A DNA stretch of 64,000 nucleotides from DATKUC01 sp964577375. GTDB lineage: Bacteria > Spirochaetota > Spirochaetia > DSM-27196 > DATKUC01. The first letter of the stretch is position 1. Each line of letters opens with the position of its first letter. Location of the stretch: assembly GCA_964577375.1 (NCBI GenBank), contig CAZNYW010000009.1, forward strand, positions 1 to 64,000, in the 5' to 3' direction. Positions 1 through 8,823 of the stretch are shown piece by piece. The position numbers were made by a program, and so were the translations under genes. The notes below the pieces were generated by a model that was not told where the DNA came from, did not search any database, and saw nothing but the letters and a program-made list of their open reading frames with translations.

Positions 1-77
1 AGCCTGCGGCAGTTTCTGCTCAACCCGCCCCGGGGGACAAGGCTGGTCCCGGAGGCGAGGGCGCGAAGCGCAAGTAG
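1..77 (+). CDS. 3' end of an unknown protein (partial)
   Basis: The frame beginning at base 3 is open from the window edge to a TAG at 75-77. It encodes about 24 residues ending in a Pro/Gly/Ala/Lys-rich tail (ends GEGAKRK). Such low-complexity basic tails are common at protein C-termini, and the frame runs convergent to the next gene, which ends at 85. Too little is visible to name a family, and a chance open frame is possible at this GC content. Confidence 0.35.
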   Translation, partial: PAAVSAQPAPGDKAGPGGEGAKRK

Positions 78-84
78 GGGCGGG

Positions 85-2199
85 CTAGAAGTTTTCCTTG
101 CGGAACCGGAAGCCGAACCGGGTGGCTGCCTTTCGGATGCTCCTCCCGAGCTGCTCCGGTCCGCAGAAGAATACATTGACCGAGCGTACCCCGTGTTTTT
201 TCGAAATATCCGAGAACAGGGCGTCCCAGTCGGGGCGCCCGAAGTTTGTCCGTGACCGGAGTCCGGTGGTCACGTCCTTCCTCGTCCGCTTCTGGTCGAG
301 CTCCATCCCGATTTTCGCCAGCCCGGTGACCGCATTGATCTTTGCGTCGGTCATGTAGATGTGCGTCTCGAGCACCTTCTGAAGGCCGAGCTTCTCGATG
401 TGGTCCAAAAGCTGTGAGAACCATTCGAACGAGCGCTGCCCGCGGTTGAGCCAGACGAAGTAGGCCTTTTCGAACGGCAGTTTTTCCTTATTCTGCGCCC
501 TGTGGGCGATGCTCTGCAGAATCGACGCGAAGGGGGTCACGCCGATGCCGGCGCCGACGAGCACCACGCACTTCGAACGCATCGCCCGGGCGCTCGGCGT
601 GCCGTAGGGTCCGACGAACACCACCGGAAGCTGAAGCTCGCGCGGCAGCGTGCGACGCGGAATGAGCGGAAAGTCGGCATCCGGTTTCGCCGCCCGGCCT
701 TTGGTGCGTGCGCCGCGCTTCGCAGACTTTTCCGCAGTCGGCCGCGCGCCGCGCGAGCGCACCTTCGAGAAGGTCTTGTGAAGGCTCTTCGTCCAGTCGC
801 CGAGCCCGCGGACGTGGACTGTCACCTCGGAGGTCCGCTCGGGACCGCTGCTGATGGTGAAGGGATGCCACTCGAACCGGCTGATGCTGGGCACGCGCAG
901 AAACAGATAGTCACCCGGGCGGAAGGAGAAATTCGGCGGGCGGTGCAGCGCGAGGGCGGTGACCCCGTAGGGCAGGGCGGCCGCCTGGGTGATGAACGAT
1001 GCGTTGCGGCGGAAGAACTGCTTGTAGAGAAGCTCGATGCCGAATCCGACCAGCGGCACCAGCGCCCACTTCCAGTAGGACGGAGCGTGCACGAGGAAGA
1101 TCACGAGCCAGGCGATGTAGAGCAGGTGCGTGTAATAGAAGAACTCGAAGCGGCCGCTCTTCCGCAGCCGTTTCCGCGCGAATATCCACATCAGCACGAA
1201 CACGCCGAGAAGGATCACGCCGGTGAGTCCGGCCGCCGTGTGGAGGAGGCTCTGCTCGATGGGGACGGCGAGGGTAGAGTAGTTCATAATGTGCGCCGCC
1301 GTGTGGACGAGCGCGAAAATGAACATGATCTCGCCGACAAAGCGGTGAATCTCGATGCTCTGGTCGAGCGGCAGAAGCGATGCGAAAGGCGTGTTGCGGA
1401 TCCTGCTCAACATGGTGCGCATCATTGGAATCAGTATCAGGGCGCCGTTGAGATCGAGACAGAGGCCGGCGCCGCGAGCGATCTGGAGATAGATGTTAGC
1501 CCCGGCGGCCGCGTACCGCTGCTGAGCATTCATGAACAGGTAGACGTTGAGGGCGAGGTAGACGATGAGCCAGAGGTATTTTAGGACATAATGCGGCAGA
1601 AGGTGGAAGAGAAACCGGAAGATCGAGCGGAACTGGAACTTGCTCTTTCTGCGCCGTTTCCCGTCGTCCTCGCCGAACCAGGTGGAGATGCTTCCAACCA
1701 TCTCGTCGCGCACATCCGGAAACCGGCGGACGAGCGCCTTGAACTCGGACGTATTGATTCGGCGGTCGCGGTTGCGATCGCCCGCCTTGAAGACGGCGGC
1801 CGAAATCCGCTTGCGCTCGTCGGGGGAGACGGTGATCTGGTTCTGACGAAGCGAGGCGGTGATCATTCTTCCCAGCTCCGGCCGTGAGATCGCACCGTCT
1901 CCATTCGCATCGTGCAGAGAAAAGATGAAATCGAGCTTCTTGTTGTCATCGCTCAGAATGAGCGCGATCACGGTCTTGAGAAAATCGGTTTCGTCGACGA
2001 CTCCCTTGCCGTCCGAATCGAACTGCGCGAAGATTCGGCGGGTGAGGTAGCCGTCCCGGAGGCCGAGCAGCTCCTTCATCTGAGTGACCCGCATCTTCCG
2101 CTTCGCACCTGCATGCCGGTTGTAGAGGTCCCGGATCCGGTTGAGAAATGCCTGATCAGCATCGCTTAAGTTCTTGCGATTTTTGCGTCGATCTCCCAT
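85..2199 (-). CDS. NADPH oxidase (NOX)-like flavocytochrome with N-terminal EF-hands
   Basis: A 704-residue membrane flavocytochrome predicted to pass electrons from NADPH through FAD and two hemes to an acceptor across the membrane, probably oxygen. Three EF-hand loops lie near residues 61-73 (DSDGKGVVDETDF), 97-109 (DANGDGAISRPEL) and 141-153 (a weaker DRNRDRRINTSEF). Six or so membrane helices follow at 195-395, with candidate heme histidines H285, H299, H303, H358 and H371. The FAD motif HPFTIS is at 445 and the pyridine-nucleotide motif GAGIGVTPF at 549. FGRPDWDALF, CGPE and the terminal KENF match the C-terminal landmarks of animal NOX2. The layout resembles eukaryotic NOX5. ATG at 2199 is preferred over an in-frame TTG at 2220 because GGAG lies about 12 nt upstream of it. 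A linker at 485-515 is rich in Lys/Arg/Ala. Confidence 0.88.
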   Translation of the reverse strand: MGDRRKNRKNLSDADQAFLNRIRDLYNRHAGAKRKMRVTQMKELLGLRDGYLTRRIFAQFDSDGKGVVDETDFLKTVIALILSDDNKKLDFIFSLHDANGDGAISRPELGRMITASLRQNQITVSPDERKRISAAVFKAGDRNRDRRINTSEFKALVRRFPDVRDEMVGSISTWFGEDDGKRRRKSKFQFRSIFRFLFHLLPHYVLKYLWLIVYLALNVYLFMNAQQRYAAAGANIYLQIARGAGLCLDLNGALILIPMMRTMLSRIRNTPFASLLPLDQSIEIHRFVGEIMFIFALVHTAAHIMNYSTLAVPIEQSLLHTAAGLTGVILLGVFVLMWIFARKRLRKSGRFEFFYYTHLLYIAWLVIFLVHAPSYWKWALVPLVGFGIELLYKQFFRRNASFITQAAALPYGVTALALHRPPNFSFRPGDYLFLRVPSISRFEWHPFTISSGPERTSEVTVHVRGLGDWTKSLHKTFSKVRSRGARPTAEKSAKRGARTKGRAAKPDADFPLIPRRTLPRELQLPVVFVGPYGTPSARAMRSKCVVLVGAGIGVTPFASILQSIAHRAQNKEKLPFEKAYFVWLNRGQRSFEWFSQLLDHIEKLGLQKVLETHIYMTDAKINAVTGLAKIGMELDQKRTRKDVTTGLRSRTNFGRPDWDALFSDISKKHGVRSVNVFFCGPEQLGRSIRKAATRFGFRFRKENF

Positions 2200-2381
2200 C
2201 GTCGTGCACCACTCCGGCAAGTTGGACTGATGTGTTACGCGTCCGGTGTAAATCCTGACTGAATTAATATATCATTTCCTGCGCATAATCTTTCACTGCG
2301 CCGCAGATTTTCCGACTCAATTGCTGTCAATCGCGCGATATCGGCCGATAAATAAGGTACTATGCGTGAAAACTCCATTTC
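2200..2381. other. Divergent intergenic region
   Basis: Spacer between the reverse oxidase gene and the forward cyclase operon. It has an AT-rich patch around 2265-2285 that could hold the oxidase promoter on the reverse strand, but I see no convincing -35/-10 pair there. No coding potential is apparent. Confidence 0.4.
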
Positions 2382-2410
2382 TTGCCATTGTGCCAAAGAT
2401 AGGATAGTAT
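2382..2410 (+). promoter_or_regulatory. Sigma-70-type promoter of the cyclase operon
   Basis: TTGCCA at 2382-2387, a 17-bp spacer and TAGTAT at 2405-2410. The ATG at 2418 begins only 7 nt after the -10 box and no Shine-Dalgarno lies within the predicted transcript. The mRNA would therefore start at or next to the start codon (leaderless). Confidence 0.6.
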
Positions 2411-2417
2411 TTCCGTC

Positions 2418-4076
2418 ATGAGCATCAGGGCGAAGATAGTGATGGTCGTCCTTCCAATCATGGTCGTCACGATCGTGCTGACGGGTGCGGCGAGCTACTT
2501 CGTCGCCTCGACCGGGGTTACCCGCATCGCCCGCGAGTTTCTCGACTTCAAATCCTCGGAGCTCCAGAAGTACGCCGACAGTCAGTGGAACCTGCTTGTA
2601 AGCAACAACCTCACCGATCGTCCCGAGATGGTGCAGGCGTCACAGGCGGGCGTCGAGACCTTTGCCGCGAGCATCATCCGCAGTCAGACCGAGGTAATCA
2701 TCGCCTTCGACAAGAGCGGCAAGATTGCCATGAGCACGAAGCCCATCACGATCAAGCCTGATGAACGCCAGACGCTCGTCGACATCTACAACAACAGATC
2801 GACCGGGCTCATCACGCTCGATCTGGACGGGGTGTCCCGGGTCGCAACGGGCTTTGCATTTCTGCCCTTCCAGTGGCACTTCCTCATCACCGAGGAGCGC
2901 TCCACCTTCTACCACGACGTAAACAGCATCACCTACACCACGCTCTACATAATGCTCGGTGCTTCGGCGATTGCGGTGCTTCTGCTCATCATCTTTGCAC
3001 GCCGGCTGACGACACCGCTGCGCAAGATAGCCGGTACCATGCGCGAGATCATCAGCTCTAGCGACCTTACCGCCAGGGTCGCGGTGGAGTACCGCGATGA
3101 AACAGGAGCCCTCGCGCACACCTTCAACATCATGCTTGGCGAGCTCGAACGGGCCTACAACCAGATAAAGAGCTACGCCTTCAAGGCCGTGCTCGCGAAG
3201 AAGAAAGAGACCAAGATCCGGAACATCTTTCAGAAGTATGTGCCGCAGGAGCTTATCGATCAGTTCTTTCGCAACCCCGAATCGATGCTCGTGGGCGACA
3301 ATCGCGTGCTCTCGGTGCTCTTCTCCGATATCCGAAGCTTCACGACCATCTCCGAGGCGATGAAACCGGACGAGCTGGTGAACACGCTGAACCGTTACTT
3401 TTCGCGGATGGTCGACACCATAATGACCAGGGGCGGCATCATCGACAAGTACATCGGCGATGCGATCATGGCCTTCTTCGGGGCGCCGGTGAAGCACGAG
3501 GATGACGCCTATCAGTCGGTGCTGGCAGGGATCGAGATGTGCGAGGCGCTCAAGATCTTCAATGAAGAGCAGGTTGCCGCGGGTATTCCGCCTTTCAAGA
3601 TCGGTGTCGGGATCAACTACGGCGTTGTGACCGTCGGGAACATCGGTACCGAAAAGAAGATGGACTACACGGTCATCGGAGACATGGTGAACCTCGCCTC
3701 CCGGCTGGAGGGGCTCACCAAGGTCTACAAAGAGGACATCCTGATCTCGGAAAGCCTTCACATGAAGGTGAAGGATCGGCTGCCCTGGCGGTTTCTCGAC
3801 ACCGTGGCGGTGAAAGGTAAGACTCGCGGCGTGCGGATCTACACGGTCAAACGCGAGCTCACTCAGCATGAGGAACAGGTCTGGGGAGTCCACAACCGCG
3901 CAATGGACGCCTACTATCTGCGTGATTTCACGCGCGCGAGGGAAATGTTCGAGGACATACTCGATGCGGCGCCGGAAGATCACATAGCTACCGAAATGCG
4001 CGGCCGCTGCATCACGTATGAAAAGGCCCCCCCGGCCCGCGAATGGACCGGTGTGGAGATCATGCAGACTAAGTAG
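2418..4076 (+). CDS. Membrane-bound class III adenylate/guanylate cyclase
   Basis: A 552-residue nucleotide cyclase, predicted to make cAMP or cGMP. An N-terminal membrane helix (about 7-30) is followed by a periplasmic Cache-like sensor region (about 35-165), a second helix (about 172-193), a HAMP linker (about 195-250) and the cyclase domain (about 290-480). Class III landmarks are visible: FSDIRSFTTISE with the metal-binding Asp, DKYIGDAIMAFFGAP with the second Asp, and DYTVIGDMVNLASRLE. The last 80 residues look like a short helical repeat region. It is the first gene of a run with tightly spaced envelope-protein genes, so the sensor may monitor the periplasm. Whether the product is cAMP or cGMP cannot be settled by eye. 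Confidence 0.92.
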   Translation: MSIRAKIVMVVLPIMVVTIVLTGAASYFVASTGVTRIAREFLDFKSSELQKYADSQWNLLVSNNLTDRPEMVQASQAGVETFAASIIRSQTEVIIAFDKSGKIAMSTKPITIKPDERQTLVDIYNNRSTGLITLDLDGVSRVATGFAFLPFQWHFLITEERSTFYHDVNSITYTTLYIMLGASAIAVLLLIIFARRLTTPLRKIAGTMREIISSSDLTARVAVEYRDETGALAHTFNIMLGELERAYNQIKSYAFKAVLAKKKETKIRNIFQKYVPQELIDQFFRNPESMLVGDNRVLSVLFSDIRSFTTISEAMKPDELVNTLNRYFSRMVDTIMTRGGIIDKYIGDAIMAFFGAPVKHEDDAYQSVLAGIEMCEALKIFNEEQVAAGIPPFKIGVGINYGVVTVGNIGTEKKMDYTVIGDMVNLASRLEGLTKVYKEDILISESLHMKVKDRLPWRFLDTVAVKGKTRGVRIYTVKRELTQHEEQVWGVHNRAMDAYYLRDFTRAREMFEDILDAAPEDHIATEMRGRCITYEKAPPAREWTGVEIMQTK

Positions 4077-4083
4077 GCAGAAA

Positions 4084-5334
4084 ATGGTTCGCTCCGCGAA
4101 GGGCGCCCGTCGGCGCCACCGCTTTCAACTCCCTGACCTTCCTGCGCCGGCGCTCTTTGCTGTTGTGCTTCTCTGCCTGTCCGCGGTGACGGCAATCGCC
4201 GGCGCCGAAGACATAGTTGCCCTCGTACCCGTTGTGCCGCTCGAAAGTACCTCCGCTTCCAGCCCCGGTGAGAATCCGCTTACGCAATACGCACCGCTCA
4301 TCACGGAAAGTCTCCGCATCGCGCTCACCAACGCCGGATTCGCGGTGAAATCGGTTCCGGAGCTGACTGAGTTCGGCAGGATCTGGCCGGAGGCGAATGC
4401 GGTCGACGCAACCATCGCCGTCTTCGGCACCGCTGCCATGGCCGAGGACCGGCTCGTCATCCAGCTCACCGCCTACGAGGTTGGAACAAAACAGATCATC
4501 ACCGGTTCCATGGCGAATGGAAGGGTCGATCTTTCGCTCTACAACGTGGTGGACGGCGCGGTCGCCGACCTCGCTACCAAGGTTAAGAACTGGGCGGTGA
4601 GCAATCCGATCGAGGAGCTTCGCGGCACCCCCAGGCTTCTGCGCTCGCTCACGCTGGAGGGACCGGACGAAGGAGAGGAGATTTATCTGCCCGGCGGCGA
4701 ACGCCTCGGGACAGTCAACAATGGCACACTTTCCACGCTCAGGCTCTCGGTCCCGGTAGGCTCGACACTCGTCGTCGAGAAGAGAAAGAGCGGATATATC
4801 ACCGACCGTCAGAGGATACGGATTTCGAAGGTCGACGAGCGGGTGAAGCTCTCAGCGCTTTGGCCGACGACCCGTATTGCGACCGATCTTTTCTGGACGC
4901 TGGGCTTTCCCGAAGGCGGCGGCATCGGCGTCCGCTACTTTCCCATCCGGGACTGGCTTTTTGTATCATTGAATACAACTTTTACAGTGCAATCGCCCAC
5001 CTATCCAAACGGCTACAACGTGTTTCATCTGCTGGCCTACGGGGGAGCGGGATCCTACCTGGTACTGGGACCCACCTCGCATTTCCGCATGTCGGTATCG
5101 GCCGGTGCCGGTATCGCAACCACATTCTTTACCGCCCCCGGGGCGGGAAGTGAGCTGGATGTGTATATCAGCTTCCTGAATCCGACATTCTACGCCAACT
5201 TCCGCCGGTTCTACGCCTTTGTTCGAACGAATTTCTGGTTCGTGCTGCCGGCTTCAGGCGGGCTCCTCGAGAGCGGGGTGGTCGGGAACCACGGGCCGCC
5301 ACCGATCACCTTCGGAGTGGGGTACAAATGGTGA
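4084..5334 (+). CDS. Exported PEGA-like / beta-barrel envelope protein
   Basis: A 416-residue protein of unknown specific role. Basic residues followed by a hydrophobic stretch (about 22-40, ending ...IAGAED) form a signal peptide. Residues 45-190 resemble the alpha/beta region of TolB- or CsgG-like proteins. Residues 195-255 resemble a PEGA domain (EIYLPGGERLG..., then KSGYITDRQ). The C-terminal 150 residues alternate aromatic and small residues and end in Trp (KW), as in outer-membrane barrels. ATG 4084 is chosen because it places the signal peptide correctly; an upstream ATG at 4018 would run through the end of the cyclase gene. It lies 7 nt after the cyclase stop and overlaps the next gene by 7 bp, so it is translationally coupled. 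Confidence 0.75.
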   Translation: MVRSAKGARRRHRFQLPDLPAPALFAVVLLCLSAVTAIAGAEDIVALVPVVPLESTSASSPGENPLTQYAPLITESLRIALTNAGFAVKSVPELTEFGRIWPEANAVDATIAVFGTAAMAEDRLVIQLTAYEVGTKQIITGSMANGRVDLSLYNVVDGAVADLATKVKNWAVSNPIEELRGTPRLLRSLTLEGPDEGEEIYLPGGERLGTVNNGTLSTLRLSVPVGSTLVVEKRKSGYITDRQRIRISKVDERVKLSALWPTTRIATDLFWTLGFPEGGGIGVRYFPIRDWLFVSLNTTFTVQSPTYPNGYNVFHLLAYGGAGSYLVLGPTSHFRMSVSAGAGIATTFFTAPGAGSELDVYISFLNPTFYANFRRFYAFVRTNFWFVLPASGGLLESGVVGNHGPPPITFGVGYKW

Positions 5335-6314
5335 ACCGAACGACCGTCCGAACGCTTCTCATGAGTGCTGTCGTTCTCGGCGCAGTTCTCGGCGCAGTCT
5401 CGTGCGACTTCTTCTCCTACTCTATATATTCGGATGCTCTCACAGCTATCGACCGGAGCGCCGACCTTTCGAGCGACATGAAGTCTCTCAACACGTCCCA
5501 GACGGTGATGGATGCCTTCGATGACGGGAGCCACGAGTATGTCTTCATCCTCCAGAACGACGTGAACACCGTCCACCTGGTAGTCCTGGACGAGAACATG
5601 AAGGTGATATTTACCGGTGACGATCCCGGGTTCGGGAGATTTCACGTGGTGGATACCTACACCCCGGGCAATCCGATGATAACGGTCGGCAATCTCGAGT
5701 TCAGCCCAGCCGCCGACCCGATAGTCCTTACTCCGATGAATCCAAGCCCCGTCATCGAAAATCGGGCCATGGGCTTCTATGCAACCATGGCCGGAGATTA
5801 TGTGACCCTGGTGGTGGACAATTCAACCAGCACAGCCACACTGCAAGATCAGCTATACTCGACGACGAGCCACTGGGCCAGCGGAGTCGGAGGTTCCTCG
5901 CCGGCAATATCGTCGATGTACTACGTCAACGACCTTCGGCGGGTCAGTGTAGATCCCAATACGGACACGGTTTCTCTGGTGTTCTCCGGTGATTCGGGCT
6001 TCTACCTGTATCGATTCGCTGCTGATAGCTTCTCTTCGATCGCAACCAACTTTCTGGATGACGGCTCGGCGGTGGTAATAAACACCGAGAACAGCGGCGA
6101 TCAGGTCGCCCCCACGCCGAACGGCTATGTTGTCCTTTCGCAGAACGGCCCCAGCCCCACCATCACCTACACATCGACCATTGACGGCTCGTCATCCGCG
6201 CTCGGCCTCTACAAGATGAACAATCCCCGCATAGCGGCGAGCCCCGACGGCTCCTATGTCTACGTTCTCTCCACGGGCGACAGGAAGCTGTTCAAGCTGA
6301 AGCGGTGGTGGTGA
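5328..6314 (+). CDS. Putative lipoprotein
   Basis: A 328-residue protein. The N-terminus is a lipoprotein signal: basic start, hydrophobic core (LLMSAVVLGAVLGAVSC) and Cys near residue 26 followed by Asp-Phe-Phe. The mature part is rich in Ser/Thr/Asp and beta-strand-like segments with a repeated pattern (PDGSYVYVLSTGDRKLFKL near the C-terminus), suggesting a beta-propeller-like fold. I do not recognise a family. It overlaps the gene before it by 7 bp and shares one base with the gene after it, so it belongs to the cyclase operon. Confidence 0.7.
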   Translation: MVNRTTVRTLLMSAVVLGAVLGAVSCDFFSYSIYSDALTAIDRSADLSSDMKSLNTSQTVMDAFDDGSHEYVFILQNDVNTVHLVVLDENMKVIFTGDDPGFGRFHVVDTYTPGNPMITVGNLEFSPAADPIVLTPMNPSPVIENRAMGFYATMAGDYVTLVVDNSTSTATLQDQLYSTTSHWASGVGGSSPAISSMYYVNDLRRVSVDPNTDTVSLVFSGDSGFYLYRFAADSFSSIATNFLDDGSAVVINTENSGDQVAPTPNGYVVLSQNGPSPTITYTSTIDGSSSALGLYKMNNPRIAASPDGSYVYVLSTGDRKLFKLKRWW

Positions 6315-7651
6315 TGAAGAGGAAGCCTGTTCGGAACATTTCTGCCTGTTTTCTCTTTCTCGGCCTGTTCGCGGCGATGCCGCAGGTGCCGGGGATGGCG
6401 CAACAGGCCGGCGTTCAAACTGATCGATCGAAGCTGCTTCCGCGGGTGCTGGTCCTCTACTTCGGAATTCACGACAAAGGGTTCCCGTCGACGATCAGGT
6501 TTCTCGCCTACGAATCGCTTGCCCAGGAGCTCCGTCTTGTGCTGCCGGATGTGGTGATCATCGAACCGGCGCGTTCCGGCGGCAGCATGACCGACGCTCA
6601 GTTCCCCCCTCCTCCGGAGACTGCCGCCGCCCGGAACAAGGCTGCACGGGACCTTGGAGGAGATGCCTACCTGCTCATCGAGGTTTCGGGCGACGTGCCC
6701 AATGTCGATGTGCGCTATGAGTTTTCCGACCTTCTGGTACCGGCGCGGTCCACCTCCGGATCGTACAAAAAGGTTCTGGACAGCAGGTTTCGCAATCTCA
6801 ACTCACTTTTCTGGATAGTTCCGGCGAACGTGATAAAGGACAGGCTGAAACCGCGTGAGCAGCTGGTTGATGTGACCTTCACGGGGCTTCCGGGAACGGT
6901 GATCGCGCAGCCCGGTACGAAGGGTCGTGAGGTCACGCTCGGTGCCGGCCCCGGTTCGCCGGAATCGGATGCGACCGTCCGGGTGGCTGCCCCCGGCGCG
7001 TATCGTTTCCGCGCCTCGCTTCCCGGCTACTACCCGAGCGACGCCGGGGTGACCGTTGATCAGAATCCGGTGACCGTGCCGATCGATCTGCGGAAGAAGT
7101 CGTTGTTCACGTTTGATTTCACGCTGACCGATCTGAGCTTTCCCGCGCTTTCGGCCTCCTATCAGATCCTTCCCGAAACGCTCTTCGTGCGGGCAACCTT
7201 CGAGACCTACCTGCTCAGCATCATTCCCTTTGGTTCGACCGGCAGCGACTACGACCGAAACAACAGCAACAGGCCCTTCTTTCTGTCGCTGGGAAGCTCC
7301 ATGTTGAAGGCGGCGGTCGGAACCTATCTGGCGCCGCAACACGGATTCTGGGGTGTCTTTCGGCCCTACGTGATGCTCGGGCCCTTCGTCCGTCTGGTTT
7401 CGATGAAGGGCTACTGGGGGATAGATCCTCTCATCCCCGCGGGCGCTCAACTGGACCTGGGATTCGAGCTTCTGCCCGAGTCGAAGCTGCGCGGGATCAT
7501 CGCCTTCAGCCCGCGGATCTACCTGGCACCCGACACCGCGCTGGCAGCCTCCGGCCTCTACGATCCGAAACAATTCTGGAGGTTCAAGTTTCTTGACGGG
7601 TTCATCCTTCAGATTCCTACGATGTACGTCGGCGTGAGGTTTCAGCCATGA
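6314..7651 (+). CDS. Exported PEGA-like / beta-barrel envelope protein (second copy type)
   Basis: A 445-residue protein with the same plan as the gene at 4084: signal peptide (MKRKPVRNISACFLFLGLFA), an alpha/beta region, a PEGA-like stretch (about 180-255, with PGAYRFRASLPGYYPSDAG) and a C-terminal barrel-like half ending VGVRFQP. The ATG at 6314 overlaps the previous stop by one base (TGATG) and is preferred over GTG codons just upstream. The two genes look like distant paralogues, each paired with a following lipoprotein gene. The role is unknown. Confidence 0.7.
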   Translation: MKRKPVRNISACFLFLGLFAAMPQVPGMAQQAGVQTDRSKLLPRVLVLYFGIHDKGFPSTIRFLAYESLAQELRLVLPDVVIIEPARSGGSMTDAQFPPPPETAAARNKAARDLGGDAYLLIEVSGDVPNVDVRYEFSDLLVPARSTSGSYKKVLDSRFRNLNSLFWIVPANVIKDRLKPREQLVDVTFTGLPGTVIAQPGTKGREVTLGAGPGSPESDATVRVAAPGAYRFRASLPGYYPSDAGVTVDQNPVTVPIDLRKKSLFTFDFTLTDLSFPALSASYQILPETLFVRATFETYLLSIIPFGSTGSDYDRNNSNRPFFLSLGSSMLKAAVGTYLAPQHGFWGVFRPYVMLGPFVRLVSMKGYWGIDPLIPAGAQLDLGFELLPESKLRGIIAFSPRIYLAPDTALAASGLYDPKQFWRFKFLDGFILQIPTMYVGVRFQP

Positions 7652-8823
7652 ACCGGCGAAGGCTGGCATTGCGGCTTACCCTGGTCGCGGCGGGCGTGGC
7701 GGCGTTGCTTTCCCTCACGCAATGCGGCGTACCGCTCTTTTCGCCCGACGCAGTGCTTGCGGCGCACCTGATCAACAAGCTCGACTACGACGGGCAGGGG
7801 GTGACGCAGATCCCGGACAATGCCAACAACTTCGACCCGGCGACACTGCGATTCATTCCGAGTATCGTGAAGCCGATCGCAACCTGGGGTCCCGACGGTT
7901 TCGTAGTCGGGTCGGACAGCTACGGTGTGGGAATCCTCGTGTCATGCCCGAATCCGTACGACACGAACCCTGCCACGAGCGGGATCCGGCTGCTTCCAAA
8001 TTCGAACGATTCGTTTGGATTTGCCGACAACGATCCGCTTCATCTGCGGTGGCTCTTTGATACGGTCAATGTGGTTTCCGGTTACGACGACTACTACCTA
8101 CGAATCATATTCAACTACAGCTCGAGCTCGGTCGCAACCTGGGCGGCTACCTATCCCACGCAGAGCTCCACGCTCGCGACGACCCAGGTATATGCGCCCC
8201 CGGCACCCAGCACGCTCGACAGCATCTTCCAGACCGGCTTTCCCAGTTCGGTGGTGGTCGGCGGATCCATCGGCGTGGAACCGACCGGAGGTAACAGCAA
8301 TATCTATGTGATGCTCAGAAACAGCGCCGGCAGGTACGTTCCAGTCCTCTGTACCATTGCTCAGACCGACGGGTCGCTGACCACCGGCAGCCAGATCGGC
8401 GGCGGCGAGGTGCCGTTCGCCATCGCGAGCGGACCGACGAACGGCGCATACTTCTACGACCCGACTTCGGGACAGGAGTACTTCAGCTACGAGGATGGTG
8501 GTACGATCAAAACGCTTTCCTGGACGGCGAACATTCCCGGGATTGCCGAAATCGCCGTCCACGATCTGCCTGCCGCCATCCTTCCCGGCGGAAACCTCTA
8601 CGTCGAGACCGACGGCGAGGCGCAGGTCTACAAGCCCGACGGATCGCTGGTCGGCAAAGTGTCGACCGGCGGCCTTCACTTCATTCACATGCGGTGGATT
8701 TCTTCGAGCGAGCAGAAGATGGTATTCACCTACACCTTCGCAGCCCCGTACAACGGAGCGAAGGGAGTGTACACGCGCACCTATTCAACCAGCGTTTCAG
8801 CCTTCCTGTCACTTCTCAATTAG
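7648..8823 (+). CDS. Putative lipoprotein
   Basis: A 391-residue protein with a lipoprotein signal (LTLVAAGVAALLSLTQC, Cys near residue 28 followed by Gly-Val-Pro). The mature part is rich in Tyr/Asp/Ser/Gly. The family is not recognised, but it parallels the lipoprotein at 5328 in position (directly after a PEGA/barrel protein) and general composition. It overlaps the preceding gene by 4 bp (ATGA) and is the last gene of the cyclase operon. Its stop codon overlaps the stop of the convergent gene at 8820. Confidence 0.7.
   Translation: MNRRRLALRLTLVAAGVAALLSLTQCGVPLFSPDAVLAAHLINKLDYDGQGVTQIPDNANNFDPATLRFIPSIVKPIATWGPDGFVVGSDSYGVGILVSCPNPYDTNPATSGIRLLPNSNDSFGFADNDPLHLRWLFDTVNVVSGYDDYYLRIIFNYSSSSVATWAATYPTQSSTLATTQVYAPPAPSTLDSIFQTGFPSSVVVGGSIGVEPTGGNSNIYVMLRNSAGRYVPVLCTIAQTDGSLTTGSQIGGGEVPFAIASGPTNGAYFYDPTSGQEYFSYEDGGTIKTLSWTANIPGIAEIAVHDLPAAILPGGNLYVETDGEAQVYKPDGSLVGKVSTGGLHFIHMRWISSSEQKMVFTYTFAAPYNGAKGVYTRTYSTSVSAFLSLLN

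Noticed and set aside
502..1584. Long forward frame opposite the NADPH oxidase gene
   Set aside because: Arg/Ala/Glu-rich composition without domains; it mirrors the codon pattern of the true reverse gene. High GC gives many such frames.
2640..3983. Reverse frame opposite the cyclase
   Set aside because: Antisense shadow of a gene with clear cyclase motifs; no domain.
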